From: Akkermansiaceae bacterium
GTDB taxonomy: Bacteria; Verrucomicrobiota; Verrucomicrobiia; Verrucomicrobiales; Akkermansiaceae
Direction of reading: 5' to 3'
Assembly (NCBI GenBank): GCA_029288115.1
Contig: JARFPV010000490.1
Location: forward strand, 1-10,073
DNA: 10,073 nt
The stretch's first letter is position 1; each line of letters starts with the position of its first letter. Shown here piece by piece: positions 1 to 7,873 of the stretch. A program made the translations under genes and the position numbers. Under the pieces are notes generated by a model that was not told where the DNA came from, did no database searches, and saw only the letters and a program-made list of their open reading frames with translations.

Positions 1-175
1 AAAATCAATTTCCCAAAATGCAGGCATCATCGCCGGAAACGAAGTGTCTTGAGTTGTAATGGAGAGAATCATGAGTCAGTGACTAACACGAAGATGTGTC
101 TCAATTCAAGGATCTTCAAATGATCACTGGTGAGGGATGGCTGATCTGCTGCCGTGATAGGTTCCCGTTCGATGA

Positions 176-3100
176 TTACTGTACCCGGTGCTTCCGGATG
201 AGCAGTAGGCCGGAAGTAATGCTCAGACAAAGCACGATGCATCCATAAAGCACCCAAAGGCACGCGGTGGTTGTTTTGGTCTCTGCGCCCAGCCAGTATT
301 TCCATTCGGCTAGGAAAATGCTGCGCTTGTGTTTCTGCCTCCAGTCGATTCTATCCAGCTCAGCTTTCCCCACTAATAAGTCAGTGCGTGAGTTGACGAA
401 GAACTCGTGAAGTGGCTGGGTCTCGATGCTTTCGTCTTCTGGATAGGGAGGGATGGCCAGTAGTTCGTCCATGGTATCCCTCCTGCCTGAGCGAGTAATA
501 TCCTCCGCAAGATCATAGGCTTTTTTGTAGTCCTCTGCCTCAGCAGCCATGAGTCTGCGTAGAGCCTCTTTAAGCACGTCGAGTCGTTCGCTTTCATTGG
601 GGCTGAGTTCTTTTGATTCGTCTCCAGCGAGACGCTTTTCAACTATCTTCTTGAGTGGATCAATCTTCGCTTGAATTTTTCGGCGGTTTTTCTCAAATGG
701 ATTTTCCGTCGCTTGGCTGACCATCATCCCCTCATAGGCGTAGCGCAGCGGCATCAGACGGGCGGGGATCGGTTCGGCGCCTGCGGCACGTCCCTCGGCG
801 GCTCCCTCGAACATTCCCCGGTTCATTTCATCAAACGAAACCAGTGCACCGGCGAGAAGAATCTGGGGCACCAATAAGAGTGGCACGGAGCTGAGTGCTG
901 CACGCTCGGTGCTGACGACCGCAGAAACCACCATCGCCATGGCTGTGCCGCAGAGCGCAATGACCGTCATCCACCCCCAATGGATGAGGAACATGCCGTG
1001 GATATCTAACATGGTGTGGCCAATCCATGTGTAAACGCCACACTGCAGGATCGCCAGGACAGCAAGTGCGACGAATTTAGAAATCACGTAGAGTAGTGTG
1101 CCAGAGCGACAATTACGCTCACGCCTGAGTATGGGTGAATCTCGTAATATTTCCGTCGCGCTGTTCGTTAGTCCAAGGAACATGCCGATGGTGGCTGTTA
1201 GGAAAATGTAAACTGGCATGTGCAGTCCACTATGAAAGGCGTATGAGCCTTCAGGGGATGCACGCAGGGTCGTGCCGATCAAGGCCGCTAGTAAGGGGGC
1301 TTCTAACAATATGCTGTAAATGGTGCCCCGGTTTCTGAACTTGGACCTTAGCGAGCGATGGAAGTGCGTGCGCAGAAGCCGATTCCATTCGGAAAGCCGT
1401 TGTCTGCGTCCGGGTGCGGGAACAGCTGTGTTGCCACCCCCAATGCCGATGTCTCCCAGCCTGCTATGGTCGGGTCTGTCGCCGCGTGCCACTTCGTCAA
1501 CAAGCTGGCTGCCTTCGAATCGCTCCTGCCAGAATGTAGGGGGGAAACGGCGAATGCTTTCAGTCTCTCTGCCTGCAGGTCCGTAGAGGGGGGTTTCTAA
1601 CACATCAAAGACAAAATCCGCACTCACTTGCTGCTCTTTGAGTCGTTGTGGTGGTAAGATGTTCAGCTCTTTACATGCCTCGCGGAAGTATTTCCCCATC
1701 TCTATCGGAGTGCCAAAGAATGCGACTCTTCCTTCTTGGTCGAGCATCAGCACCTTGTCGAAAAGGCGCAGCACCTTTGCTCCAGGACGGTGAAGTGAGG
1801 CGATCACGATATTGTCGCGCGACAGTGCATGCAGACTCTCAGTGACATGCTCGGAATCCTTGGATGAGAGTCCGGAAATAGGTTCGTCGAATAGGAATAT
1901 CTCAGCCGGGCTGCTCAGATCGAGCCCTAGGTTGAGTCGGCCCCGTTCGCCGCCACTCAGTGTTTTTTCTCCGGGCGATCCTACCTTTCTGTGTGCCAGA
2001 GGTTGTAATGCAAGCTCGGCAAGGATAGCGTCCACCCGGTTCGAGTGGTCTGTCGAGGAAAGGTGTGGTTTACGTACGGTGGACGCGTGAATCAGGTGTT
2101 CGCGCACCGTCAGTTGAGGGTTGAGTGCTTCCTCCTGAGGCATGCTGGCTATGAACGGGGCCAGACGATTGCGATTCTCGTAAAGTGAAACTCCATTGAG
2201 CCTGACGTGACCGCGCCGCGGGCGCAAGTGGCTAGCGAGATGGGATAACAGCGTGCTCTTTCCACAGCCGCTCGGACCCATGATGCATAGCATTTCACCT
2301 CGCTTCACCGAGAAGGAAACGTTGTCCAGAACCACCTTGTCGACACCGAACTTGTGGCTCAAGTTATCCACTAACAGTTCACGGATAACGGCGCGTTCCT
2401 CGTTGAGCAGCCCCTCGCTGAAGCGGCATCTTACAGCCTGGTTAGGGCTCAGTCGGATCAGCGCACCATCGGTGAGCTTACAACTGCCACGTATGGGCTG
2501 GCCATTTACCATGACAACCCGTTCCGCCTCTACCACGGTCAGTTGTCCCTCGGCAGTTTGCGGGTTGTAGCTGATACGGAGAACGACTCGTCGCGCAAGA
2601 CCCGGAGTGAGCAGAACATCGCCGCGTTTAAGTGCCGATGAATCATTAGACACGATGCAGTCTTGTCCGGCGGCATCCATCTTGAAGCGGCTTCCTGACG
2701 CCATTGCCTGCTTGCGCAATTCTTCCAAGCTTGTGGGTGCACCATTCTTTAACAATAGATTGGCCTGCACAGGTAGATCATGGATTTTCCCAGGCACCAT
2801 CGGTCTGCCATCCGGTAAACGCAGACTGGTTTCGACCAGTGCCTGCGCTTGCACATTCAGGCCGAAGTCAAGACGTACGGCACTTTGACGGGAACGCACA
2901 CGGTTCGCCGTCAGTAAGTTCTCGTCCTCGTTCAAATAGAGTGACTGGCGGTGTCCGGTGCGGGCGCAGTTGAGGAAAAAAGAAATATCCTCAGCACTTA
3001 GTACCCAATCGGGTAGGGCGATGTTTTGGTGTTGGCGTAGGCGGATCAGTTGACCGCTTTGCAATGAACTACCGCTGATCCAGATCGGTTCCCTGCCCGT

Positions 3101-3706
3101 GTTGCGGATCACGACCAGGTGTTTTGCGCGGTAGGCGGAAAAGGCGAACCCCTGGTCGTCACCAAGGATTTTGACATCGACATTATCTTCATGACCAAAT
3201 GTTACCTTGTCGAACGGCAGGGGCACGCTGTGTGGCTCGCCTTTCATTTCCTCCATGATGGCGGTGCCGGCATCCTTTGCGTGGAGGTTCTGCATCACTT
3301 CTTTGAATGCTTGGCTGCCGCGGAAAAACGATCCTGATGCGCCGACGAGCAGGAACAGCTGGAGGCCGAGCGAGGTTCTGTCGTCATCATCGAGCGTTTC
3401 CCGCAGGTTTTCGGCTACTGCCTCCGGCGCCCTAGGTGTCGCCAGCGCGCGGTGCAGACGGCGCGCGAGCCACGAGTGATCTGCCTCGGGAAACGTGTGC
3501 CGTAACAGGTCGAGCGCGATTTCCGCCTCAGCAAGATCGACCCGGTTGTCCAGCGCTACAAAGGACGCAAAAATATCCACCAGCTCGCCGGCTCGTTGAA
3601 TGCCTTTCGGGGCTCGAGGCATCATTCGACGGATCAGGGGAACATTTTCCAACCATCCGAAGAGGGGGCGTTTGTTCTCACTCTGGTCATCGGTTACCTC
3701 TGCCAC
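176..3706 (-). CDS. TerB/FHA-like domains fused to an ABCG-type ABC transporter (ATPase plus permease)
   Basis: A 1176-residue half-transporter-like fusion at the inner membrane. Residues about 37-140 are helical and acidic and resemble the TerB-like fold (inferred from pattern). Residues about 165-240 and 375-430 look FHA-like and beta-rich; the second contains VNGQPIRG (400-407) followed by LTDGALIRL, but I see no intact phosphothreonine-binding GR...SxxH signature. The ATPase covers about 443-690: Walker A GPSGCGKST (477-485), signature LSGGE (583-587), Walker B ending D607-E608, and switch His639 in ASLHRPG. The permease has predicted helices near 794-815, 829-848, 871-895, 905-932, 938-958 and 1147-1171. 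A soluble, charged loop of about 185 residues lies before the last helix, and PLRYAYEG in it recalls ABCG proteins. Domain order is ATPase then permease, as in ABCG. The start is GTG, with an in-frame TAA four codons upstream, so the gene cannot extend further. Substrate unknown. Confidence 0.93.
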   Translation of the reverse strand: MAEVTDDQSENKRPLFGWLENVPLIRRMMPRAPKGIQRAGELVDIFASFVALDNRVDLAEAEIALDLLRHTFPEADHSWLARRLHRALATPRAPEAVAENLRETLDDDDRTSLGLQLFLLVGASGSFFRGSQAFKEVMQNLHAKDAGTAIMEEMKGEPHSVPLPFDKVTFGHEDNVDVKILGDDQGFAFSAYRAKHLVVIRNTGREPIWISGSSLQSGQLIRLRQHQNIALPDWVLSAEDISFFLNCARTGHRQSLYLNEDENLLTANRVRSRQSAVRLDFGLNVQAQALVETSLRLPDGRPMVPGKIHDLPVQANLLLKNGAPTSLEELRKQAMASGSRFKMDAAGQDCIVSNDSSALKRGDVLLTPGLARRVVLRISYNPQTAEGQLTVVEAERVVMVNGQPIRGSCKLTDGALIRLSPNQAVRCRFSEGLLNEERAVIRELLVDNLSHKFGVDKVVLDNVSFSVKRGEMLCIMGPSGCGKSTLLSHLASHLRPRRGHVRLNGVSLYENRNRLAPFIASMPQEEALNPQLTVREHLIHASTVRKPHLSSTDHSNRVDAILAELALQPLAHRKVGSPGEKTLSGGERGRLNLGLDLSSPAEIFLFDEPISGLSSKDSEHVTESLHALSRDNIVIASLHRPGAKVLRLFDKVLMLDQEGRVAFFGTPIEMGKYFREACKELNILPPQRLKEQQVSADFVFDVLETPLYGPAGRETESIRRFPPTFWQERFEGSQLVDEVARGDRPDHSRLGDIGIGGGNTAVPAPGRRQRLSEWNRLLRTHFHRSLRSKFRNRGTIYSILLEAPLLAALIGTTLRASPEGSYAFHSGLHMPVYIFLTATIGMFLGLTNSATEILRDSPILRRERNCRSGTLLYVISKFVALAVLAILQCGVYTWIGHTMLDIHGMFLIHWGWMTVIALCGTAMAMVVSAVVSTERAALSSVPLLLVPQILLAGALVSFDEMNRGMFEGAAEGRAAGAEPIPARLMPLRYAYEGMMVSQATENPFEKNRRKIQAKIDPLKKIVEKRLAGDESKELSPNESERLDVLKEALRRLMAAEAEDYKKAYDLAEDITRSGRRDTMDELLAIPPYPEDESIETQPLHEFFVNSRTDLLVGKAELDRIDWRQKHKRSIFLAEWKYWLGAETKTTTACLWVLYGCIVLCLSITSGLLLIRKHRVQ

Positions 3707-3714
3707 GTGGTTAT

Positions 3715-3720
3715 ATTATC
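3715..3720 (-). promoter_or_regulatory. possible -10 box for the ABC transporter gene
   Basis: Read on the minus strand this is GATAAT, matching TATAAT at five of six positions. Only 8 nt separate it from the GTG start at 3706, so a transcript from it would begin at or very near the start codon and be leaderless. No convincing -35 hexamer lies at the right distance (TTGCGC is the nearest and matches poorly). The AT-rich stretch could be chance. Confidence 0.2.
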
Positions 3721-3824
3721 GGGAAATCCAATGAGCGCAAGCATCCTACGAAACGGTGTTTTATTCCGTAAAATAGCGTGTTTTCCCCAAAATTAAGCAT
3801 TTTCTTTTTCCAAAGAGGGGCTAG

Positions 3825-3857
3825 CTTCTGTCGCGCCCCGCTTTAGGGCGCGAGAAG
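3825..3857 (+). promoter_or_regulatory. stem-loop in the ftsH leader
   Basis: TCGCGCCC (3831-3838) pairs perfectly with GGGCGCGA (3846-3853) around the 7-nt loop CGCTTTA. A further CTTC/GAAG pair (3825-3828 with 3854-3857) extends the stem across a 2-nt bulge. The structure ends 12 nt before the ftsH ATG. It encloses GAGAAG, the only purine-rich stretch that could act as a Shine-Dalgarno. It has no T-tract, so it is not an intrinsic terminator. Whether it is transcribed, and so whether it can control translation, is inference. Confidence 0.5.
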
Positions 3858-3869
3858 ACTCAAATTATT

Positions 3870-6260
3870 ATGGCTAATCAGCAACCACCAGAACCTCCGT
3901 CATCACCTAGGGGTCCCAAGGATCAAGGAACCGCACCCAAGGGAGGCGGCCTGAACTGGCGTGTGATCATCCTGATGACCATTGCCCTGGGTATCCTTTA
4001 CTTTGCCTGGAATGCAGGGGGCTATGGTAAGCCGAAGCGTCTGACCTACAATGAGTTCCGCGATTGGGTCGATTCCGGAAAAATTATCTCCGATCAGGAT
4101 CTGCCGGATAAAGGCAAAGCCATCCCGAGTAAAGAGCACAAGCTTACCAAGGTTGGGGAGTCCAATGCGGTGCCAAAAATTACCGGTTTTTATTACAAGG
4201 TAGATCCTTGGGACAGCAACAAGGACACGGCGGAGCAAAAGGAGTTCCGTATCCCAATCAATGCCCAACTGCATGAGGATGAACTGAAGGCAATCCAATC
4301 CCGCCATTCGATTCCGTTGCGAATCGTTGAGGCAATGCCGAACGTTGACGACCGTGAGTTGCTCACGCTTCAAGATCTACGCCGCGTCTTGGCTCGCCGT
4401 TCGGTGATTAAGGACGATCCACACAATGCCTTTGAAATTGTCTCCCTGAATGGCTCGGATGATAAGTACATCCTCGGAAAACGCTATGTATTTCCAAACA
4501 TCAATGTGGCTGAGAATCTGGACGATCTCGCCAAGTTTGAGATCGATCTGAACCTGTTCGAAGTCCCGGAAACGGATCGTCAGTTCATCAATGCGATCGC
4601 TCCTTATAAGCAGGAAAGCGGCACCATGAGTTTCCTGCTCGTGCAGCTTTTGCCGATCATGCTGATCATTCTGGTGATCTTTTTCCTGTTCCGCCATCAG
4701 ATGAAGTCGGCAGGCAAAGGGGCGATGAGTTTTGGCAAATCCAAGGCACGCCTGCTGACCATGGACGGAAACAAGGTGACGTTCAAGGATGTCGCTGGCA
4801 TCGAGGAGGCTAAGGACGAGCTCGTTGAAGTCGTCGAGTATCTGCGCGACCCCAAGAAATTCCAAAAGCTCGGCGGCAACCTGCCGAAAGGCTTGCTTAT
4901 GGTCGGCCCTCCCGGAACGGGTAAGACACTTCTCGCCCGCGCAATCGCAGGTGAGGCGGACGTCCCATTTTTCTCAATCTCAGGATCTGATTTCGTGGAA
5001 ATGTTTGTCGGTGTCGGTGCCAGCCGGGTGCGCGACATGTTTGAGCAGGGGCAAAAAAATTCACCCTGCCTGATCTTTATCGATGAGATCGATGCCGTAG
5101 GTCGACACCGTGGTCACGGCATGGGTGGTGGTCACGATGAGCGTGAGCAGACTCTGAACGCCCTACTTGTTGAGATGGACGGATTTGATACTCGCACCGG
5201 TGTCATCATCATTGCCGCTACCAACAGGCCAGACGTTCTGGATCCCGCGCTGCTGCGTCCGGGACGATTCGACCGCCAAGTCACCGTCGGTCTGCCCGAT
5301 GTCAATGGACGCGAAAAGATCCTCGGCGTGCACGCTAAAAAAATCAAAATGGATCCCGACACGGATCTCAACGTCATTGCACGTGGCACCCCCGGATTCT
5401 CCGGTGCTGAACTGGCGAACCTCATCAACGAGGCAGCACTACTTGCCGCACGTAAGAACCTGAAGGCTGTGACTCTTTCGGAAATGGAGGAAGCACGCGA
5501 TAAAGTCCGCTGGGGACGTGAGCGCCGCAGCATGGCACTGAGTGAAAAAGAAAAGGAAAACACCGCTTACCATGAGGCTGGACATGCGATCCTGAATGTG
5601 TTGTTAGAACACACCGACCCACTTCACAAGGTGACTATTATTCCGCGTGGTCCATCACTCGGGTCGACCATGTTCCTGCCTGAGGAAGACAAGTTTACCT
5701 ACCGCCAAAAAGAATTGATTGATCAGCTCGTTGTCGCCATGGGTGGCCGTGTAGCTGAGGAAATCACCTTTGGAAATGTCACCAATGGAGCCGTCGGTGA
5801 TATCCGTATGGCAACCAATATCGCCCGCAAGATGGTTTGTGAGTGGGGGATGAGTGAAGAACTCGGCATGGTGGAATACGGTGAAAACCGGGGAGAGGTA
5901 TTTGTGGCCCGCGACATGGGCTCGAATAAAACCTACTCCGAGGAAACCGCGCGCCAGATCGATGCCGAGATCAAGAAGCTCATCGACGGTGCTTACGATC
6001 TCGCCAAGGACATGCTCATCGAGCACAACGACAAGCTGAAGCTGCTCGCCGAGGCGTTGTTAGAATTTGAAACCCTCGATGCCTCTCAAGTCGAGGATCT
6101 CCTGGAACATGGTGAGATGAAGGATCCTCCCACCCCGCCATCCGACAAGGTGATCCCAGGGAACCAGGCCGATGAAGGTGTCAAAAAGTCACCGGTTTCC
6201 ACCGAGCCCGGCGAAGACGACGACCCGCTTGCCGGCGAGGCAGTTGGCGCGCCGGCCTAG
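3870..6260 (+). CDS. ftsH: ATP-dependent zinc metalloprotease FtsH
   Basis: Membrane-anchored AAA+ protease that extracts and degrades membrane and regulatory proteins, working as a hexamer. The 796 residues read in order: Pro-rich cytoplasmic tail, first transmembrane helix about 31-48, periplasmic part about 49-252, second helix about 255-275, then the AAA domain with Walker A GPPGTGKT (346-353), Walker B ending D405-E406, and second region of homology [19 protein letters not shown] (451-469) carrying the arginine fingers R466 and R469. The protease zinc site is HEAGH (H568, E569, H572), with D644 in GAVGDIR as the likely third ligand. The periplasmic part is about 200 residues, against roughly 75 in E. 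coli, and accounts for most of the extra length along with an acidic Pro-rich C-terminal tail after about 755. The ATG has no clear Shine-Dalgarno. All catalytic residues are present. The gene is divergent from the ABC transporter, and its TAG stop begins a repeat element. Confidence 0.98.
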   Translation: MANQQPPEPPSSPRGPKDQGTAPKGGGLNWRVIILMTIALGILYFAWNAGGYGKPKRLTYNEFRDWVDSGKIISDQDLPDKGKAIPSKEHKLTKVGESNAVPKITGFYYKVDPWDSNKDTAEQKEFRIPINAQLHEDELKAIQSRHSIPLRIVEAMPNVDDRELLTLQDLRRVLARRSVIKDDPHNAFEIVSLNGSDDKYILGKRYVFPNINVAENLDDLAKFEIDLNLFEVPETDRQFINAIAPYKQESGTMSFLLVQLLPIMLIILVIFFLFRHQMKSAGKGAMSFGKSKARLLTMDGNKVTFKDVAGIEEAKDELVEVVEYLRDPKKFQKLGGNLPKGLLMVGPPGTGKTLLARAIAGEADVPFFSISGSDFVEMFVGVGASRVRDMFEQGQKNSPCLIFIDEIDAVGRHRGHGMGGGHDEREQTLNALLVEMDGFDTRTGVIIIAATNRPDVLDPALLRPGRFDRQVTVGLPDVNGREKILGVHAKKIKMDPDTDLNVIARGTPGFSGAELANLINEAALLAARKNLKAVTLSEMEEARDKVRWGRERRSMALSEKEKENTAYHEAGHAILNVLLEHTDPLHKVTIIPRGPSLGSTMFLPEEDKFTYRQKELIDQLVVAMGGRVAEEITFGNVTNGAVGDIRMATNIARKMVCEWGMSEELGMVEYGENRGEVFVARDMGSNKTYSEETARQIDAEIKKLIDGAYDLAKDMLIEHNDKLKLLAEALLEFETLDASQVEDLLEHGEMKDPPTPPSDKVIPGNQADEGVKKSPVSTEPGEDDDPLAGEAVGAPA

Positions 6261-6320
6261 GGAGTGCGGGCACGCTTGTCCGCATCGATGGTTGCCGGTG
6301 GACAGGATTGTCCACCCTCC
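6257..6320 (+). repeat. 64-bp double-hairpin intergenic repeat, copy A
   Basis: Matches copy B (7750-7813) at 60 of 64 positions. It starts with the TAG stop of ftsH. Hairpin 1 is TGCGGGCA (6265-6272), loop CGCT, TGTCCGCA (6277-6284), with one G-U pair. Hairpin 2 is GGTGGACA (6297-6304), loop GGAT, TGTCCACC (6309-6316), a perfect 8-bp stem. The core CGATGGTTGCC (6286-6296) lies between them. GGAG after the stop codon can pair with the terminal CTCC, closing the whole unit. It resembles REP/BIME-type elements in architecture; the family name is inference. Confidence 0.9.
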
Positions 6321-6367
6321 TTACCCAAACCTTGAACGTTTCAGCCTGTCCCACTGTCTCAATTGAC

Positions 6368-7753
6368 ATGAGCCAGCCCAACGACTCGTCTTCTCCGGTT
6401 CCTGCTCCACCATCGTTTCCCCAGCAGCCAGTCAGTCCGGCTAATCCGGAGAAAGGCAGATTTGCTTTTTCCCGTGTTCTTGGCAGATGGTGGTGGCTGG
6501 GCACGCTCGTCGTCGTGTTGGCGACCATCGTAGTCTCCATGATCCCCAGCTGGATGAATATGCGAGGACCGCTTTATGAATCGACTGCGCTTGTGGAGGT
6601 GCAACCGATCAATGACGCTTACGGGCTTAGCTCCAAATCATACACCTCAGCCCACGCGACGAGGCAGTTCATGAACACGCAGTTCGAGGTTATCGTGGCA
6701 CCAGCGACGCTTGATATAGCACTCGGAAAAAAAGATTTGCTCAAACGCTTGGGCGGTGACCGTGAGAAAGCTATCGAACGAATGCGAAACTCGATCCACA
6801 CCAATCAGCGCCGGGGAACGGATCTCATTCAGATTGCCTACCGTGATGAGGATCAGAAGCTCTCGCTTGACGCCTGCACTGCCGTTTACGAAGCGTATCG
6901 TGAGCGTCGCATTGAGTTGGAGATGGACATGCGGAAACAGCAGCTCAAAGCGATCAAGGTCGAGCTACAGAATAAAAAAGACAGGGTCGCGGAGCTACGC
7001 AAGCGATTGATGGATATTGCTGAGAAAGTAGGAGTGACATGGGCCGAAGGTGGGAGTGGTGGCAAAGTGATCGGTGGGGAGCCTGAATTAAGGCAACTAG
7101 CGGAAAAACATCTCTACGAAGCCGAGCGAGAGAGAGATCAACTAGCTATTCAAATTAAAAAACTTCTCGTAGCGGATGAAGACGACATCTTGCCGCTGGT
7201 AGCAGAGCTTCCCGATGTGGGTTATAAAGAAATTTATCAAAAATATGAAGAGGCTCAAAAAGAGATTGAGACACTGAAGGAGTCCGGCCTTGCCGAGGCT
7301 CATCCGAATGTGAAACTGCGCCGGGAACGAGTCATCGAGTTGGAAAAAGCACTCAAGAAACGTGCCCAAAATGTTCGTGAATCACTCAATCATCGAAGAG
7401 CCATCCTTGAACATAGGGTGAAAAAAATGAGAGAGGCCAGAGATCGGAAGCAAGACGAGGGAACTAACAGAGCCAGAGCATTCCAAGAGTTCAACATCTC
7501 CCGCAAAGACTACGAGACTGCTCAAGGCATAGCAGATCAGATGCAGATCAAATACGAAGCCGAGATTTTTAAACCTCTCGCCGGACACGCAAACATCATC
7601 GTGCATCAACAGCCTGAGCTTAGCCACAGTCCGGTGACCAAGGGCAAGGACTTCGTGACGACCATCGGCACGGTTGCCTCATTGCCATTCACCATGATCG
7701 GCGGGATCATTCTGATGTATATCGCCGAGGCGGTTTTTCCACGTAAGCGCTAG
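6368..7753 (+). CDS. Wzz/GNVR-family polysaccharide chain-length or export protein, no kinase domain
   Basis: A 461-residue inner-membrane protein of the polysaccharide co-polymerase type, which sets chain length or supports export of surface polysaccharide. A Pro/Ser-rich cytoplasmic N-terminus leads to the first transmembrane helix at about 41-59 (begins WWWLGTLVVV). A Wzz-like beta segment (YESTALVEV, near 70-78) follows, then long charged coiled-coil stretches over about 170-400, and a second helix near 436-455 preceded by a short Pro-containing stretch. It ends FPRKR on the cytoplasmic side. No Walker motifs or tyrosine-rich tail are present, so it is not a fused BY-kinase. I chose the ATG at 6368: the frame is open back to a TTG at 6308, but that codon lies inside the repeat after ftsH. 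No Shine-Dalgarno is visible. No glycosyltransferase or export gene is in the window, so the polymer is unknown. Confidence 0.85.
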   Translation: MSQPNDSSSPVPAPPSFPQQPVSPANPEKGRFAFSRVLGRWWWLGTLVVVLATIVVSMIPSWMNMRGPLYESTALVEVQPINDAYGLSSKSYTSAHATRQFMNTQFEVIVAPATLDIALGKKDLLKRLGGDREKAIERMRNSIHTNQRRGTDLIQIAYRDEDQKLSLDACTAVYEAYRERRIELEMDMRKQQLKAIKVELQNKKDRVAELRKRLMDIAEKVGVTWAEGGSGGKVIGGEPELRQLAEKHLYEAERERDQLAIQIKKLLVADEDDILPLVAELPDVGYKEIYQKYEEAQKEIETLKESGLAEAHPNVKLRRERVIELEKALKKRAQNVRESLNHRRAILEHRVKKMREARDRKQDEGTNRARAFQEFNISRKDYETAQGIADQMQIKYEAEIFKPLAGHANIIVHQQPELSHSPVTKGKDFVTTIGTVASLPFTMIGGIILMYIAEAVFPRKR

Positions 7754-7813
7754 GGAGTGCGGACACTCCTGTCCGCATCGATGGTTGCCGGTGGGCAGGA
7801 TTGTCCACCCTCC
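7750..7813 (+). repeat. 64-bp double-hairpin intergenic repeat, copy B
   Basis: Second copy of the 6257-6320 element, in the same orientation and again beginning with the TAG stop of the gene upstream. Hairpin 1 is TGCGGACA (7758-7765), loop CTCC, TGTCCGCA (7770-7777), here fully Watson-Crick. Hairpin 2 is GGTGGGCA (7790-7797), loop GGAT, TGTCCACC (7802-7809), with one G-U pair. The core CGATGGTTGCC is at 7779-7789. The plus-strand hairpin has no T-tract, so it is not an obvious terminator, although it may stabilise the 3' end of the upstream transcript. Confidence 0.9.
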
Positions 7814-7817
7814 ATAT

Positions 7818-7851
7818 AAAAAACACGCCGACTGCATAAGGCAGCGGCGTG
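7818..7851 (-). terminator. intrinsic terminator of the HMA-domain gene
   Basis: Read on the minus strand, CACGCCG plus CTGC (7851-7841) pairs with GCAG plus CGGCGTG (7835-7824) around the loop CTTAT, with one bulged T (7831). A run of six T follows (7823-7818). This GC-rich stem plus T-tract is a textbook Rho-independent terminator and sits about 20 bp after the TAA of the HMA gene. An apparently intact terminator argues that the gene is expressed as its own unit. Confidence 0.88.
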
Positions 7852-7873
7852 CTTGTGAAAAGCTATGCTTTGG

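Noticed and set aside
1..30. A minus-strand ATG-ATG frame running off the left edge (MMPAFWEIDF)
   Set aside because: Only ten codons are visible, there is no Shine-Dalgarno, and nothing is recognisable. It could be the start of a downstream gene but cannot be supported.
69..305. 78-residue minus-strand frame overlapping the 3' end of the transporter gene
   Set aside because: It lies mostly in a shifted frame over well-supported coding sequence, has no ribosome site and no recognisable motif. I see nothing convincing in the 175 bp after the transporter stop.
3903..4865. Two minus-strand frames of about 160 residues antisense to ftsH
   Set aside because: They are shadows of the strongly supported ftsH reading frame and show no domain or start signal.
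6308..6367. TTG start that would add 20 residues to the Wzz-like protein
   Set aside because: The TTG and the first codons are part of the 64-bp repeat, and the encoded residues have no counterpart expected in the family; the ATG at 6368 is preferred.
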